A model generated the notes under the pieces. It searched no databases. It was not told where the DNA came from and saw only the letters and a list, made by a program, of their open reading frames with translations. The position numbers were made by a program, and so were the translations under genes. DNA of 64,000 nucleotides, from NCBI RefSeq assembly GCF_015711645.1, contig NZ_JABTEX010000001.1, positions 1,488,001 through 1,552,000 of the forward strand, given 5' to 3'. Of the stretch, positions 27,504 through 36,919 are shown piece by piece; the stretch's first letter is position 1, and every line of letters begins with the position of its first letter. The stretch comes from Planomonospora sp. ID82291 (GTDB taxonomy: Bacteria > Actinomycetota > Actinomycetes > Streptosporangiales > Streptosporangiaceae).

Positions 27504-28015
27504 AGCAGCCCTCCGATGACCGTGGCCCCGGGGTAGAAGCGACGCTGCTCCTCCCACTGCACGAGGAAGAGGGTCGTGAAGGGGACACAGAGCCGGCCGG
27601 TCAACGTCGGGCTGTCGAGCCGGTCGTACACCTCGATATAAACCGTGGGGATACGTAAAATTTTGGCAAGAACGAAAAAGGGGAATGCAAGTGCGGCACC
27701 GGTTGAAACGATCAAATCCGGACGCTTCCGCCGGAGCATCCGCCACGCGAGGACGAAGTTCCTCAGCAGGTTCGGCACGTTGCGGGTCGTGGGATGATGT
27801 CCCCAGACGATCTGTTCACCGCTGAGCCGCGAAGACGCGTCGTCGGTCCGGAAGGTGACCCAGGTCCGGTCCCACTCGCGCCACCACGGTTCGAGCGCGT
27901 CCAACTGGGCCAGGTGGCCCCCGCTGGACGCCACCAGCAGGACACTTCTCGCTGCCGTCACCTTGGCCCGTTCCACACCGTGAGGTTGATGTTCGTTCAG
28001 GTAAGAGTAGAACAT
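27500..28015 (-). CDS. Alg14/PssD-like membrane partner of split glycosyltransferase
   Basis: This 171-residue protein is the membrane-anchoring and acceptor-binding half of the split enzyme. The family motif LLVASSGGHLAQLDAL lies near residue 26, and a hydrophobic segment DLIVSTGAALAFPFFVLAKI near 100. Starts are uncertain: ATG 28015 is used, while downstream GTG codons give a shorter protein beginning just before the SSGGH motif. A stretch at about 27640-27720 inside the gene is much richer in A and T than the rest of the window. The gene overlaps its partner by four bases and is divergent from the large Wzz-like gene. Confidence 0.85.
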   Translation of the reverse strand: MFYSYLNEHQPHGVERAKVTAARSVLLVASSGGHLAQLDALEPWWREWDRTWVTFRTDDASSRLSGEQIVWGHHPTTRNVPNLLRNFVLAWRMLRRKRPDLIVSTGAALAFPFFVLAKILRIPTVYIEVYDRLDSPTLTGRLCVPFTTLFLVQWEEQRRFYPGATVIGGLL

Positions 28016-28125
28016 CAGCCATATTCCGGTAAACTTCGGGCGAGTTGGTGGCGTGAAGGTTCATCTGGGGTCGAAGCAGCGTGCGGGGCTCACCCAGCCG
28101 GCACAGATCGATTAGGGGGACCCGC

Positions 28126-29946
28126 GTGGCGGGAGGTCAGGCCACTTCGTTCCGTTCCCAGCTTCTCGCGCAGACACTCCGTTACCGCAAGGCGCTGATC
28201 ATCGTCTGCGCCCTCCTCGGCGCCCTCCTCGGCGCGGGGGCGGCCCAGCTGATGCCGCAGAGCTACAAGGCCTCCACGACCGTGCTCATCATCCCGCTCA
28301 GCGGCAACCCCTACTCCCCCGAGGGCCGGGGCGACGACCTGATCAATCTCGCGAGCGAGACCCAGCTGGTCACCGCCGACACGGTCATGAACCGGGTGGC
28401 CGGCGCCCTCGGCGACGCCGTCGACCGGGCCGCCATCCCCGACCAGGTGACGGTCGAGGTCCCCGCCAACACCCAGACCCTCCTGATCACCTTCACCGCG
28501 AGCGATCCGGTCACCGCGAGCAAAGGCGCGGCCGCGTTCGCCAACAGCTACCTCACGTATCGCAGGAGCCGCTCAGAGTCGATCATCGACGGCAAGATCA
28601 AACAGGTGGAGGAGCAGTCGGCCAAGGTCGACGCCAGCCTTCGCAAGGCCACGAACGACCTGTCCTCCGACAAGCTCTCATCGGCCCGGCGCACCTATCT
28701 GACGCAGCGGGTGACGCAGTTCACCAACCAGCTCGCCGTCCTGGAGGAACAGGCCAACGACCTCGCCAGCACCCCGATCTTCCCCGGGCAGATCATCTCC
28801 TCCGCTCCCGCCTCCAGCGGATCGAGCCTGCTCGGCACACCCGAGCTCGGGGTCGCCGGTCTGCTGGCGGGCCTGCTCGCCGGGCTGGGGCTGGGCATGC
28901 TGCGCGAGCACGGCGACGACCGCCTGCGCGACGCCGAGTCGGTGGAGCGGTACGGCGTGCCGGTCCTGGCCGTCAGGAGCATGCCCGCGCAGCCCTACGA
29001 GCCGCTGACGGACCCGCAGGACGACGAGGATCTCCGCAAGCTCCGGGTGGCGGTGCTGACCAGGATCACCGACATGCCCGCCTCGATGCTCATCGCCGGC
29101 GCCTCCGGAGGCGACCACGCCGCGCGGCTGAGCGCCGACCTGGCCCTCGCCCTGGGCGCGGCCGGAACCGAGACGATCCTCATCGACGCCGACCACACCG
29201 CGACGCCCAGCGCGTCCGCGCTGTTCGGGTCGACCGTCCAGCGAGGACTGACCGACGTCCTGCTCGATCACGACGATCCCCAGTCCCTGCTGCGCCAGAC
29301 CGGCCCGCAGACCCACCTGCTGCCGCAGGGCACGGACCTCAAGAACGCCTCCAGCCACTTCCTCGGCCGCGGGCTCTTCCACACGGTGAACGTGTTCCGG
29401 CACAGCGCCGACCTCGTCATCGTCACCGGTCCTTCGCTCGACAACCCCGACGGCCAGGCCCTGAACATGGTCTCCTACGCCACCCTGCTCGTGATCACCG
29501 CCGGCGTCACGCGGCGGCGGGACGTGCGAGCCGCCTACGCCCAGGCCGAGCACGCCGAAGCGAAGATCATCGGTGCGGTCGTGCTGACCCCGCCGAGCCG
29601 GCGCCGGCTGCGCGCGGCGGCCGGCCGCGAGGTCCCGCGGACCGTCGCGGAGCCGATCATGGTGGACTCCTCATGGGCCGCCGCGGAGCCGATCATGGTG
29701 GAGTCCTCGGTCATGTCCGCGATCACCGCGGCGGAGCCCCGGGACCGGGACGACGAGGCCGAGGTCGTCGTAGAGGACCCGGAGGTCGCCGAGGACGCCG
29801 AGGACGCCGTGGAGGAGACCGCGATCGTGGTGCTCGACCTGCCCGGTTCCGGCCCCGAACCCAAGCCGGTGACCGACGAGGCCCCGACGATGGCCTTCCC
29901 CCGGATCAGCACCGACACGTCCGCCAAAACCGGCCGCTCGAAATGA
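28126..29946 (+). CDS. Wzz/Wzc-like chain-length protein with degenerate BY-kinase domain
   Basis: This 606-residue protein has a Wzz module with helices near residues 22 to 45 and 238 to 262, and a cytoplasmic domain related to bacterial tyrosine autokinases. The P-loop position reads MLIAGASGGDHAARL and lacks the GK-S/T of Walker A, while the Walker A' strand TILIDADHTATPSASALF near 350 is retained. The tail (after about 500) is Asp/Glu-rich and has no tyrosine cluster; it contains the repeated block AEPIMV. It is therefore likely a non-catalytic co-polymerase. The GTG at 28126 follows AGGGGGA. It is the first gene of a plus-strand run to about 35.4 kb. Confidence 0.85.
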   Translation: MAGGQATSFRSQLLAQTLRYRKALIIVCALLGALLGAGAAQLMPQSYKASTTVLIIPLSGNPYSPEGRGDDLINLASETQLVTADTVMNRVAGALGDAVDRAAIPDQVTVEVPANTQTLLITFTASDPVTASKGAAAFANSYLTYRRSRSESIIDGKIKQVEEQSAKVDASLRKATNDLSSDKLSSARRTYLTQRVTQFTNQLAVLEEQANDLASTPIFPGQIISSAPASSGSSLLGTPELGVAGLLAGLLAGLGLGMLREHGDDRLRDAESVERYGVPVLAVRSMPAQPYEPLTDPQDDEDLRKLRVAVLTRITDMPASMLIAGASGGDHAARLSADLALALGAAGTETILIDADHTATPSASALFGSTVQRGLTDVLLDHDDPQSLLRQTGPQTHLLPQGTDLKNASSHFLGRGLFHTVNVFRHSADLVIVTGPSLDNPDGQALNMVSYATLLVITAGVTRRRDVRAAYAQAEHAEAKIIGAVVLTPPSRRRLRAAAGREVPRTVAEPIMVDSSWAAAEPIMVESSVMSAITAAEPRDRDDEAEVVVEDPEVAEDAEDAVEETAIVVLDLPGSGPEPKPVTDEAPTMAFPRISTDTSAKTGRSK

Positions 29947-31484
29947 GCCAGCCCGGCAACCTGGCCTCGATGGCCAGAGGCGGCTCCGTCAACCTCATCG
30001 GCGCCGCGGTGACGGGAACGTCCCAGTTCGCCCTCGTCCTCCTGGTCGCCACCCTGCACTCCGCGGAGCTCAGCGGCGCGTTCTTCGCCGCCACCTCGGT
30101 CTTCCTCATCCTGGGCGCGCTGTGCGAACTGGGCTGCGACGTGGGCCTGCTGCGCTGGGTGCCCCGCCATCTCGCGCTCGGCCGCACCCGCGACGCGGCC
30201 CGCTGCGTGGACGCGGCGCTCGTCCCGGTGGCCGCCGTCTCGGTTCTCGTCGCGGCGGCGCTGTTCGCCTTCGCCCCCTTCCTGGCCGCCGTGCTCGACG
30301 GCGCCCGGACCGGCCAGACGGCGGCCATGCTGCGGGCGCTGGCGGTCTTCCTGCCCGTCATGGCGGCGGCCAACGTGCTGCTGGCGGCCACCCGCGCCCA
30401 CGGGAAGATGCGGCCCACCGTGCTGATCGACCGGATCGGCCGGCCGGTGGCGCAGATCGGCGGCGTCGCGCTGACCCTGGTCCTCGGCGACGGGGCGGCG
30501 CTGCTCACCGCCATGTGGGCCCTGCCGTACCTGCCCGCGCTCGCGGCCGCCGCGTGGTGGTACCGCGGCCTGCGCCGGGCGGTCCCGCCCCAGGAGGAGC
30601 CCCCGGCGGCGGTCCGGGCGCTGGCCGCCGAGTACTGGCGCTTCACCGCGCTGCGGGCGCTGGCCAGGGTCTGCCAGACCGCGCTCCAGCGGGCCGACAT
30701 CGTGATGGTCGCCGCTCTCAGCTCGCCCCGTGACGCGGCGGTCTACACGGTCGCCAGCCGCTTCGTGGTCTTCGGCCAGCTCGGCACCCAGGCCGTGCAG
30801 CAGATCATGCAGCCCGTCGTGAGCCGCCAGCTGGCGCTGGACGACCGGGCGGGAGCCCACCAGACGTTCTCCGTGGCCACGGTGTGGACCGTTCTCCTGA
30901 CCTGGCCGGTCTACGTGACCACCGCCGCCGCCGCGTCCCTGTACCTGTCGCTCTTCGCCGAGGAGTACCACGCGGCGGGGGTCCTGCCCGTGCTGGTCCT
31001 CTCCCTGGCGATGATGTTCGCCACGGCCGCGGGCCCCGTCGACACGATGCTGCTGATGAGCGGCCGGAGCGGCCTGAGCCTGCTGAACACCGCCGCCGCG
31101 CTCGCGATCGACGTGGTCCTCGGGCTGGTGCTCATCCCGAGGTTCGGCGTCCTCGGCGCCGCCGTCAACTGGGCGATCTCCATCGTGCTCCGCAACGTGC
31201 TCTCGTTCGCCCAGGTCAAGGCGGCGACGGGGATGACGCCGCTGAGCCGCGGCCTCGCCTGGGCGACCGGCGCGACGGTCCTCTCCTTCGGAGGACCGCT
31301 GCTCCTCCTGCGCTTCCTCGATGCTTCGACACCTGCGCTCTGCGCCGGCTTGGTCGCGTGCGCCACGATTTATGTCATCCTGCTGTGGAAAATCCGTGAA
31401 CGTGTCTCCCTCACCGCGCTGTCCGCCCTGCTTCGGCGGCGCACCCGCGGGGTCGCCGCGTCTCCGGTGATCGAGGAGGTCTGA
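29943..31484 (+). CDS. Polysaccharide flippase (Wzx / MATE-like exporter)
   Basis: This 513-residue membrane protein with about 12 to 14 helices should flip lipid-linked repeat units across the membrane. The N-terminus GGSVNLIGAAVTGTSQFALVLLVA and the alternation of helices with short basic loops resemble polysaccharide biosynthesis flippases. Its ATG overlaps the previous stop (ATGA). The gene is between a co-polymerase and a methyltransferase gene, as expected for a Wzx/Wzy-dependent pathway. Confidence 0.88.
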   Translation: MSQPGNLASMARGGSVNLIGAAVTGTSQFALVLLVATLHSAELSGAFFAATSVFLILGALCELGCDVGLLRWVPRHLALGRTRDAARCVDAALVPVAAVSVLVAAALFAFAPFLAAVLDGARTGQTAAMLRALAVFLPVMAAANVLLAATRAHGKMRPTVLIDRIGRPVAQIGGVALTLVLGDGAALLTAMWALPYLPALAAAAWWYRGLRRAVPPQEEPPAAVRALAAEYWRFTALRALARVCQTALQRADIVMVAALSSPRDAAVYTVASRFVVFGQLGTQAVQQIMQPVVSRQLALDDRAGAHQTFSVATVWTVLLTWPVYVTTAAAASLYLSLFAEEYHAAGVLPVLVLSLAMMFATAAGPVDTMLLMSGRSGLSLLNTAAALAIDVVLGLVLIPRFGVLGAAVNWAISIVLRNVLSFAQVKAATGMTPLSRGLAWATGATVLSFGGPLLLLRFLDASTPALCAGLVACATIYVILLWKIRERVSLTALSALLRRRTRGVAASPVIEEV

Positions 31485-32785
31485 TGTCGGCTCTGGCCAA
31501 CCTTCGTGCGGTACGGCGGCGCTCACGTGTCGCACTCCGCCGGCTGACGGGGCCGTCGCCGTCGCGCACGCTCGTGTCGGCGGCGAAGTCCCTGCCGATC
31601 CCGGCGAAGGTGCGGGTCCAGCTGTCCACCGCCTTCCTGCGCCGGCGCGGGTCGGTCACCGTCCCCGTCGACCGGTTGCTGCTCGGCGCGCAGAACGGGT
31701 GGACCGCCACCGAGTTCAGCGCCCGGACCGGGGACATGCTCTGGTGCTCCACCCCGGTGTCCGAAGGTCCCCACGTCGCGCTGCTGCGCCTGGCCGACGG
31801 CCGCGAACCGACCGACGCGGAGATCCTCGACAGCCCGTACGGCGCCCTGGCCCGCCGTGCCGTCGCCACCGGCGGCCGGTACTTCTGGGCGACGGACGAC
31901 GCGGGCATCGTGGAGACGGCGCGGGCCTTCCTCGACCGGCACCGCGGAGGCGCGCCGCAGGCGTCCCGGACCTACCAGAGCGGGCCGGACGACCCCATCC
32001 TCGTCGCACCGGTCAAGTGGTCCGGTTACTACCAGGTCCTGGACGGCCACCACCGGCTGGCCAGCGCCGTGCACCGGGGCGAGCGCAGCGCCGAGGTGAC
32101 CGTCAAGCGGTTCCCGGTGACGACCCCGCTCCAGGACCACCTGCTGCGGATGAGCTGGCTCGACGGCACCCGGGAGCTGTACCAGCCGATCGACGCCCCC
32201 GAGCTCGCCGAGAGCTGGCCGACCGTGCGCAAGTGCACCGACCGGCGCGACAAGATGCGCGAGTTCCTGGGGGATCCCGCGGGGCTGAGCTACCTGGACG
32301 TGGCGAGCTGCTACGGCTGGTTCGTCTCCGAGATGGGCGGACTCGGCATGGACGCCCACGGGATCGAGCGCGACCCGCTGGCCGTACCCCTCGGACAGGC
32401 CGTCTACGGCCTGCCCGCAGGGGCGATCGAGACCGGTGACTGCGTGGAGGTCCTGGGCGCGGCCGACCGGACCTGGGACGTGGTCTCCTGCTTCAGCCTC
32501 CTGCACCACTTCGTGCTCGGCCGCGCCTCGGTCGGCCCGGAGGAACTGCTCAGGCTGCTCGACCGGGTCACCGGCCGGGTGCTGTTCCTCGACACCGGCC
32601 AGGAGAACGAGGCCTGGTTCCGGACCTCGCTCGCGGGCTGGAACCCCGCCATGATCGCCGACTTCCTCCGGCGCACCACCACCTTCTCGAAGATCGTCGA
32701 TCTGGGCCCGGACGACGACGCCGTGCCCCCGTACGCCGACAACTACCGGCGCCACCTGTTCGCCTGCGTCCGGGAGGACCGATGA
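31484..32785 (+). CDS. ParB-like nuclease-fold / SAM-methyltransferase fusion protein
   Basis: This 433-residue protein has two recognisable parts. Near residue 185 is [18 protein letters not shown], the DGHHR motif of ParB/Srx-like domains. From about 265 a class I methyltransferase fold is seen: [32 protein letters not shown] (SAM loop and acidic residue), then [15 protein letters not shown]. It may methylate a sugar or lipid of the polymer, with the ParB-like part sensing a nucleotide or substrate; neither is proved. The start overlaps the flippase stop and follows GAGGAGG. The 3' end overlaps the RCC1 gene by four bases. Confidence 0.75.
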   Translation: MSALANLRAVRRRSRVALRRLTGPSPSRTLVSAAKSLPIPAKVRVQLSTAFLRRRGSVTVPVDRLLLGAQNGWTATEFSARTGDMLWCSTPVSEGPHVALLRLADGREPTDAEILDSPYGALARRAVATGGRYFWATDDAGIVETARAFLDRHRGGAPQASRTYQSGPDDPILVAPVKWSGYYQVLDGHHRLASAVHRGERSAEVTVKRFPVTTPLQDHLLRMSWLDGTRELYQPIDAPELAESWPTVRKCTDRRDKMREFLGDPAGLSYLDVASCYGWFVSEMGGLGMDAHGIERDPLAVPLGQAVYGLPAGAIETGDCVEVLGAADRTWDVVSCFSLLHHFVLGRASVGPEELLRLLDRVTGRVLFLDTGQENEAWFRTSLAGWNPAMIADFLRRTTTFSKIVDLGPDDDAVPPYADNYRRHLFACVREDR

Positions 32786-34095
32786 CGTCCCGCCATATCC
32801 TGCTCGGCGGAGCCGCGGCCCTCCTGCTGCTGCTGTCGGCCTCCTGCGCCGCCTCCGAGACCGCGCGCCCCGCGGCCTCGGAGGATTCCGGGACCCCGTC
32901 GTCCGCGGTGACCGGCGGCGTCTGGGCCACCGGATGGAACGCCGACGGGCAGCTCGGCCACCCCACCGAGGAGATCTCGACCGCTCTGGGGCAGGTCCGG
33001 GGCCTCGACGGCGGGCCCGCGCTCGACCGGATCACCGCGGTGGCCGCCGGCGGCCGGCACTCCCTCGCGCTCCTCGACGACGGCTCCGTGGTCGCCTGGG
33101 GGGCCAACGACTTCGGCCAGCTCGGCGACGGCACCACCACCGGCCGGTCGGCGCCGGTGGCCGTACGCGCCCCGGACGGGCGGGACGGCGAGCTGAGGAA
33201 GGTCGTCGCGCTCTCCGCCAACAGCGACTTCTCCATGGCGCTGCTCGCCGACGGGAAGGTCGTCACCTGGGGCAAGGGCGACGCGGGACAGCGCGGCATC
33301 GGCAGCGAGACCGCACCGCTGACGCCCACCACGGTCCTCGCCCCGGACGGTTCGGGCCCGCTGACCGGGGTCACCGCGATCGCCGCGGACGGACGGACCG
33401 AGCTGGTGCTGCTCGAGGACGGCTCGCTGCTGTCCTGGGGCGCGAACAAGTACGGCATGGTCGGGGACGGCACCACCGAGAACCGCTCGCTCCCCGTCCC
33501 CGTGCGCGGCCTGGACGGCGCCGAGCGGCTGACCGGGGCGACGGCCGTCGCCATGGGCGGGCAGCACGGACTGGCGCTCCTGCAGGACGGCTCGGTCGCC
33601 GCCTGGGGGTACAACGACATGGGCCAGCTCGGCACCGGTGACCACAGGACCCGCATGACCCCGGTGCTGGTCTCCGGTCCCGGCGGTCGCGCCCCGCTGA
33701 GGGGGGTCATCGCGATCTCCTCCGCCGAGAAGCACAACTTCGCCATCCTGAGGGACCACACCGTCGTCTCGTGGGGCAACAACACCGCGGGTCAGCTCGG
33801 TGACAACACCGTGGAACGCCGCACGACGCCCGTTCAGGTCGTCGGCGCCAACGGGGAGGTGCTCCGCGCGGTCCGCAGCGTCTTCGCCGGTGAGGCGTAC
33901 GGCGTGGCGCTCCTCGACGACGACACCATCCGGACCTGGGGGGCGAACGGCAAGGGCCAGCTCGGTTCCGGGGACCGCAATCCCCGCAGCCGCTCGGGCC
34001 CGATCGTCCTGGCCGGCGGCGAGCAGCCGGGCCGGGCCGTCACCGCCGCCGCGGGCGAGCGCCATCTGCTCCTGGTGCTGCAGCAGGCCTACTGA
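32782..34095 (+). CDS. Secreted RCC1-repeat lipoprotein
   Basis: This exported 437-residue protein has a lipoprotein-like signal ending LLLLLSASC. About seven repeats of the RCC1/BNR-type unit follow, each with W-G-x-N...GQLG (for example [40 protein letters not shown]), predicting a seven-bladed propeller. Typical eukaryotic RCC1 is a nuclear exchange factor; bacterial forms are usually surface or secreted proteins of unknown partner. Its ATGA overlap with the methyltransferase gene ties it to the exopolysaccharide unit, so it may bind the polymer. Confidence 0.85.
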   Translation: MTSRHILLGGAAALLLLLSASCAASETARPAASEDSGTPSSAVTGGVWATGWNADGQLGHPTEEISTALGQVRGLDGGPALDRITAVAAGGRHSLALLDDGSVVAWGANDFGQLGDGTTTGRSAPVAVRAPDGRDGELRKVVALSANSDFSMALLADGKVVTWGKGDAGQRGIGSETAPLTPTTVLAPDGSGPLTGVTAIAADGRTELVLLEDGSLLSWGANKYGMVGDGTTENRSLPVPVRGLDGAERLTGATAVAMGGQHGLALLQDGSVAAWGYNDMGQLGTGDHRTRMTPVLVSGPGGRAPLRGVIAISSAEKHNFAILRDHTVVSWGNNTAGQLGDNTVERRTTPVQVVGANGEVLRAVRSVFAGEAYGVALLDDDTIRTWGANGKGQLGSGDRNPRSRSGPIVLAGGEQPGRAVTAAAGERHLLLVLQQAY

Positions 34096-34110
34096 CAGGA
34101 GGGGCTGAGA

Positions 34111-35442
34111 ATGAGACGTACCGGGTTCGTCGCACTGGCCACGATGGCCGCGATCACGTTCTCCGCCCTCCCCTCCGCCGCGGAGTCCGCCCGGACCGGG
34201 GACGGCCTCCCCGCCGGCCGGGAGGCCGTCCCCGAAGTCGCGGAGCCCGCCCCGGCGTGGGGCCCCGATCCGGCATGGGAGCCCGATCCGGCATGGGAGC
34301 CCGGGACCGCGGAACCGGGAGTCACGGAACCCGGGAGCACGGAACCCGGGAGCACGGAACCCGGAGTCACGGAACCCGGGAGCACGGAGCCCACCGTGGA
34401 TTCCGCTCCGGAACCGGGGCCCTTACCCGAGCCCGTACCGGAGCGGTTCCGCATCCGGGAGCGGAGACTCATGTTCGGCGCGGTCGGACAGTACCGGGAG
34501 GAGATCCTCGACCGGGAACGGGAGCTGGGGCAGCCGCTGGAGGCGGTCCGCGTCTTCAAACGCTGGGACGAGCCCGTCTTCAACGAGCACCAGGTCTGGG
34601 CGCGCGACACCGGCCACACGATCTTCGTCTCCGTCAAGTCGCGCCGCAAGGACGGCAGCGACATCCGCTGGCGCGACATCGCCGACGCGCGACCCGGCAG
34701 CGAACTGCACGCGGACATCGTGCGCCAGGCGCAGGAGCTGCGGGACTTCGGCGCGGTGGTCTACTTCACCTTCAACCACGAGCCGGAGGCGAAGGGCTCC
34801 CGCGCCATGGGCGAAGGGGCGGACTTCGTCGACGCCTGGCGGAAGATCGTCGACGTCCACTGGGCGCACGGCGTCCGCCTGGCCCGCTACGTCTGGACGG
34901 TCACCCCGGTCGCCTTCGACCGCACCGATCACACCTCCGCCGAGCTGTTCTACCCGGGCGACGACTACGTCGACCACATCGCCGCGGACGCCTACAACTT
35001 CTACAACTGCAGCAATCCCGAGGGGAAGTGGCTCGGCTTCGCCGAGGTCGTCGAGGGCCACCGGAGATTCGGCCTGCGCCACCCCGACAAAGGCCTCATG
35101 CTTCTGGAGTGGGGCTCCGTGGAGGACCCGGCGCAGCCGGGCCGGCGGGCCGCGTGGCTCGCCGACGCGGCCCGGACCCTGCTGAGCCCCGGCTACGAGC
35201 AGTACCGCGCGGTCCTGGCCTGGGACGCGCGCAACCTGGACGAGGAGTGGGCCTGCGACTTCGACTACGCCTCGACCGCCGACGCTCTGGCGGCATGGCG
35301 GGCGATGGGGAACCACGCGGCCTTCGGCGCCGGGGAGCCGTGCGAGATCGGCGACTGCGTGCGCCTGACGGACTTCTTCGCCCCGTCCCGCCAGGCCGTG
35401 CGGAGCCGTCCCGCGCGCCGCGGGAGACGGCGGGCGCGCTGA
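34111..35442 (+). CDS. Secreted GH26-like glycoside hydrolase
   Basis: This is a predicted extracellular endo-glycanase of 443 residues. A signal peptide (MRRTGFVALATMAAITFSALPSAA) is followed by a low-complexity Pro/Glu/Gly/Thr region with 5-residue repeats to about residue 110, then a TIM-barrel-like domain. YFTFNHEPEAKGSR near 217 would supply the acid/base glutamate and LMLLEWGSVEDP near 330 the nucleophile, as in family GH26. Basic residues dominate the last 20 positions. It is the last plus-strand gene of the exopolysaccharide cluster and may trim or release the polymer. Confidence 0.8.
   Translation: MRRTGFVALATMAAITFSALPSAAESARTGDGLPAGREAVPEVAEPAPAWGPDPAWEPDPAWEPGTAEPGVTEPGSTEPGSTEPGVTEPGSTEPTVDSAPEPGPLPEPVPERFRIRERRLMFGAVGQYREEILDRERELGQPLEAVRVFKRWDEPVFNEHQVWARDTGHTIFVSVKSRRKDGSDIRWRDIADARPGSELHADIVRQAQELRDFGAVVYFTFNHEPEAKGSRAMGEGADFVDAWRKIVDVHWAHGVRLARYVWTVTPVAFDRTDHTSAELFYPGDDYVDHIAADAYNFYNCSNPEGKWLGFAEVVEGHRRFGLRHPDKGLMLLEWGSVEDPAQPGRRAAWLADAARTLLSPGYEQYRAVLAWDARNLDEEWACDFDYASTADALAAWRAMGNHAAFGAGEPCEIGDCVRLTDFFAPSRQAVRSRPARRGRRRAR
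34312..34386 (+). repeat. Five 15-bp tandem repeats in hydrolase linker
   Basis: Five near-identical 15-base units encode TEPGS/TEPGV repeats in the linker between signal peptide and catalytic domain. Units differ at one or two bases only. The length is a multiple of three, so the frame is kept. Confidence 0.9.
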
Positions 35443-35445
35443 GCG

Positions 35446-35462
35446 CCCGCCTCCGCGGCGGG
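35446..35462. terminator. Short hairpin between convergent genes
   Basis: CCCGCC-TCCGC-GGCGGG lies in the 28-base gap between convergent stop codons. The arms are only six bases, so termination here is plausible but weakly supported. Confidence 0.4.
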
Positions 35463-35470
35463 ACGTCCGG

Positions 35471-36919
35471 TCAGTAGGCCCCGACCCCCCGGATGACCGC
35501 GGACCAGGTCTTCCACAGGATCTGCAGGTCGAGCACGAGGGACCAGTTCTCGACGTATCTGAGGTCCAGCCTCACCGACTCCTCCCAGGTCAGATCGGAG
35601 CGGCCGCTCACCTGCCACAGACCGGTCATGCCGGGGTTGACGAGCAGGCGCCGGCGCACGTCGTCACCGTACTGGGCCACCTCCTCGGGAAGCGGCGGGC
35701 GCGGTCCGACCAGGGACATGTCACCCCGCAGCACGTTCACCAGCTGCGGCAGCTCGTCGAGCGAGTACCGGCGCAGCCAGGCGCCGACGGGGGTGATCCT
35801 TGGATCGTTCCTAATCTTGAAAAGCACCCCCTCCCCCTCGTTGAGGCCGACCAGCCGGGCCTTGACCTGCTCGGCCTCCGGGATCATGGTGCGGAACTTC
35901 AGCACCGTGAACTCCTGGCCGCCCTTGCCGACCCTGGCCTGCCGGAACAGGACCGGGCCGCGGCTGGACACCTTGATGAGGACCGCCACGACGAGGAGGA
36001 GGGGCAGCAGCACCAGCAGCGCCAGCACCGCGCTGACCCTGTCGAAGGCCCCCTTGACCAGCTGGCGGACGCCGTCGAGATCGGGGTGGGCGACGTGCAG
36101 CAGCGGGAGCCCCGCGACGGGGCGGATGTTGATGCGCGGTCCGGCGACCTCCATGAGCGCCGAGGCGACGTAGAGCTCGGTGTCGTCCTCCTCCAGCCGC
36201 CACGCCAGCCGCCGGAGGGCGATTCCGTCGAACTCGGGGCAGGAGAGCACCGCGACCGTGTCCGCCCGGACCTCCCGGACGGTCTCGGGCACGGTGGAGA
36301 AGTCTCCGAGGACGGGGAAACCGTCGAACTGCTGCGGCCGGTCGGAGTCCTTCGAGGGCACGCACGCGGCGACGATCTTCATGCCGTGGTGCGGTTTGCG
36401 GCTCAGCTGCGCGTGGAGTTCGAGGACCGACGTCCAGTGCCCGACCACCACGACCCGGCGCATACAGGCTCCCTCGTAACGGCGGCGGTGCAGTCGCTGG
36501 CGCAGGCCGTACCGGATGAGGACGTTCAGGAAGCCCGCGAGCGGGATTCCGACCACCACATAGCCTCGGGCGATCGGCGTCTGCGTCGCGTAGGCGATGA
36601 TGGCCACCGCCGAGGCGACGCCCAGCGCGGCCCGCAGCACCTTGTGGTACTCCTCGGGTCCCTCGCCGAGGTAACGCTCGTCGTAGACCCCCACGGCGGC
36701 CATGACCAGCGGCCAGACGGCCACCAGCAGGACGGCCAGGGCGACCTCCAGGTAGGTGAGGTAGCCCAGGAACCACCGCGCCGTGACGACGCCGCTCAAG
36801 GAGACGACCGCGCAGGCGACGTCGGCGAAGACCGCTGTCAGGACGTACGACCGCACCCATTCGGCGGGACCCGTGCTCGGCCACGAGGCATCGACTTTTT
36901 CACCAGCAACAACGCTCAT
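35471..36919 (-). CDS. Undecaprenyl-phosphate sugar-1-phosphate transferase (exopolysaccharide initiating enzyme)
   Basis: This enzyme starts polymer synthesis by loading a sugar-phosphate onto undecaprenyl phosphate. The 482-residue protein (ATG 36919, MSVVAGEKVDASWPS) has about four N-terminal helices and a CoA-binding-like middle domain (RRVVVVGHW near 152). A further membrane helix near 295 leads into the bacterial sugar transferase domain to the end, with VLKFRTM, RRYSLDELPQLVNVLRGDMS, VGPRPPLPEEV and NPGMTGLWQVSGRSD. This WbaP/WcaJ-like order is complete. It is convergent with the hydrolase gene and has its own promoter in the 36.9-37.3 kb gap. Confidence 0.93.
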   Translation of the reverse strand: MSVVAGEKVDASWPSTGPAEWVRSYVLTAVFADVACAVVSLSGVVTARWFLGYLTYLEVALAVLLVAVWPLVMAAVGVYDERYLGEGPEEYHKVLRAALGVASAVAIIAYATQTPIARGYVVVGIPLAGFLNVLIRYGLRQRLHRRRYEGACMRRVVVVGHWTSVLELHAQLSRKPHHGMKIVAACVPSKDSDRPQQFDGFPVLGDFSTVPETVREVRADTVAVLSCPEFDGIALRRLAWRLEEDDTELYVASALMEVAGPRINIRPVAGLPLLHVAHPDLDGVRQLVKGAFDRVSAVLALLVLLPLLLVVAVLIKVSSRGPVLFRQARVGKGGQEFTVLKFRTMIPEAEQVKARLVGLNEGEGVLFKIRNDPRITPVGAWLRRYSLDELPQLVNVLRGDMSLVGPRPPLPEEVAQYGDDVRRRLLVNPGMTGLWQVSGRSDLTWEESVRLDLRYVENWSLVLDLQILWKTWSAVIRGVGAY

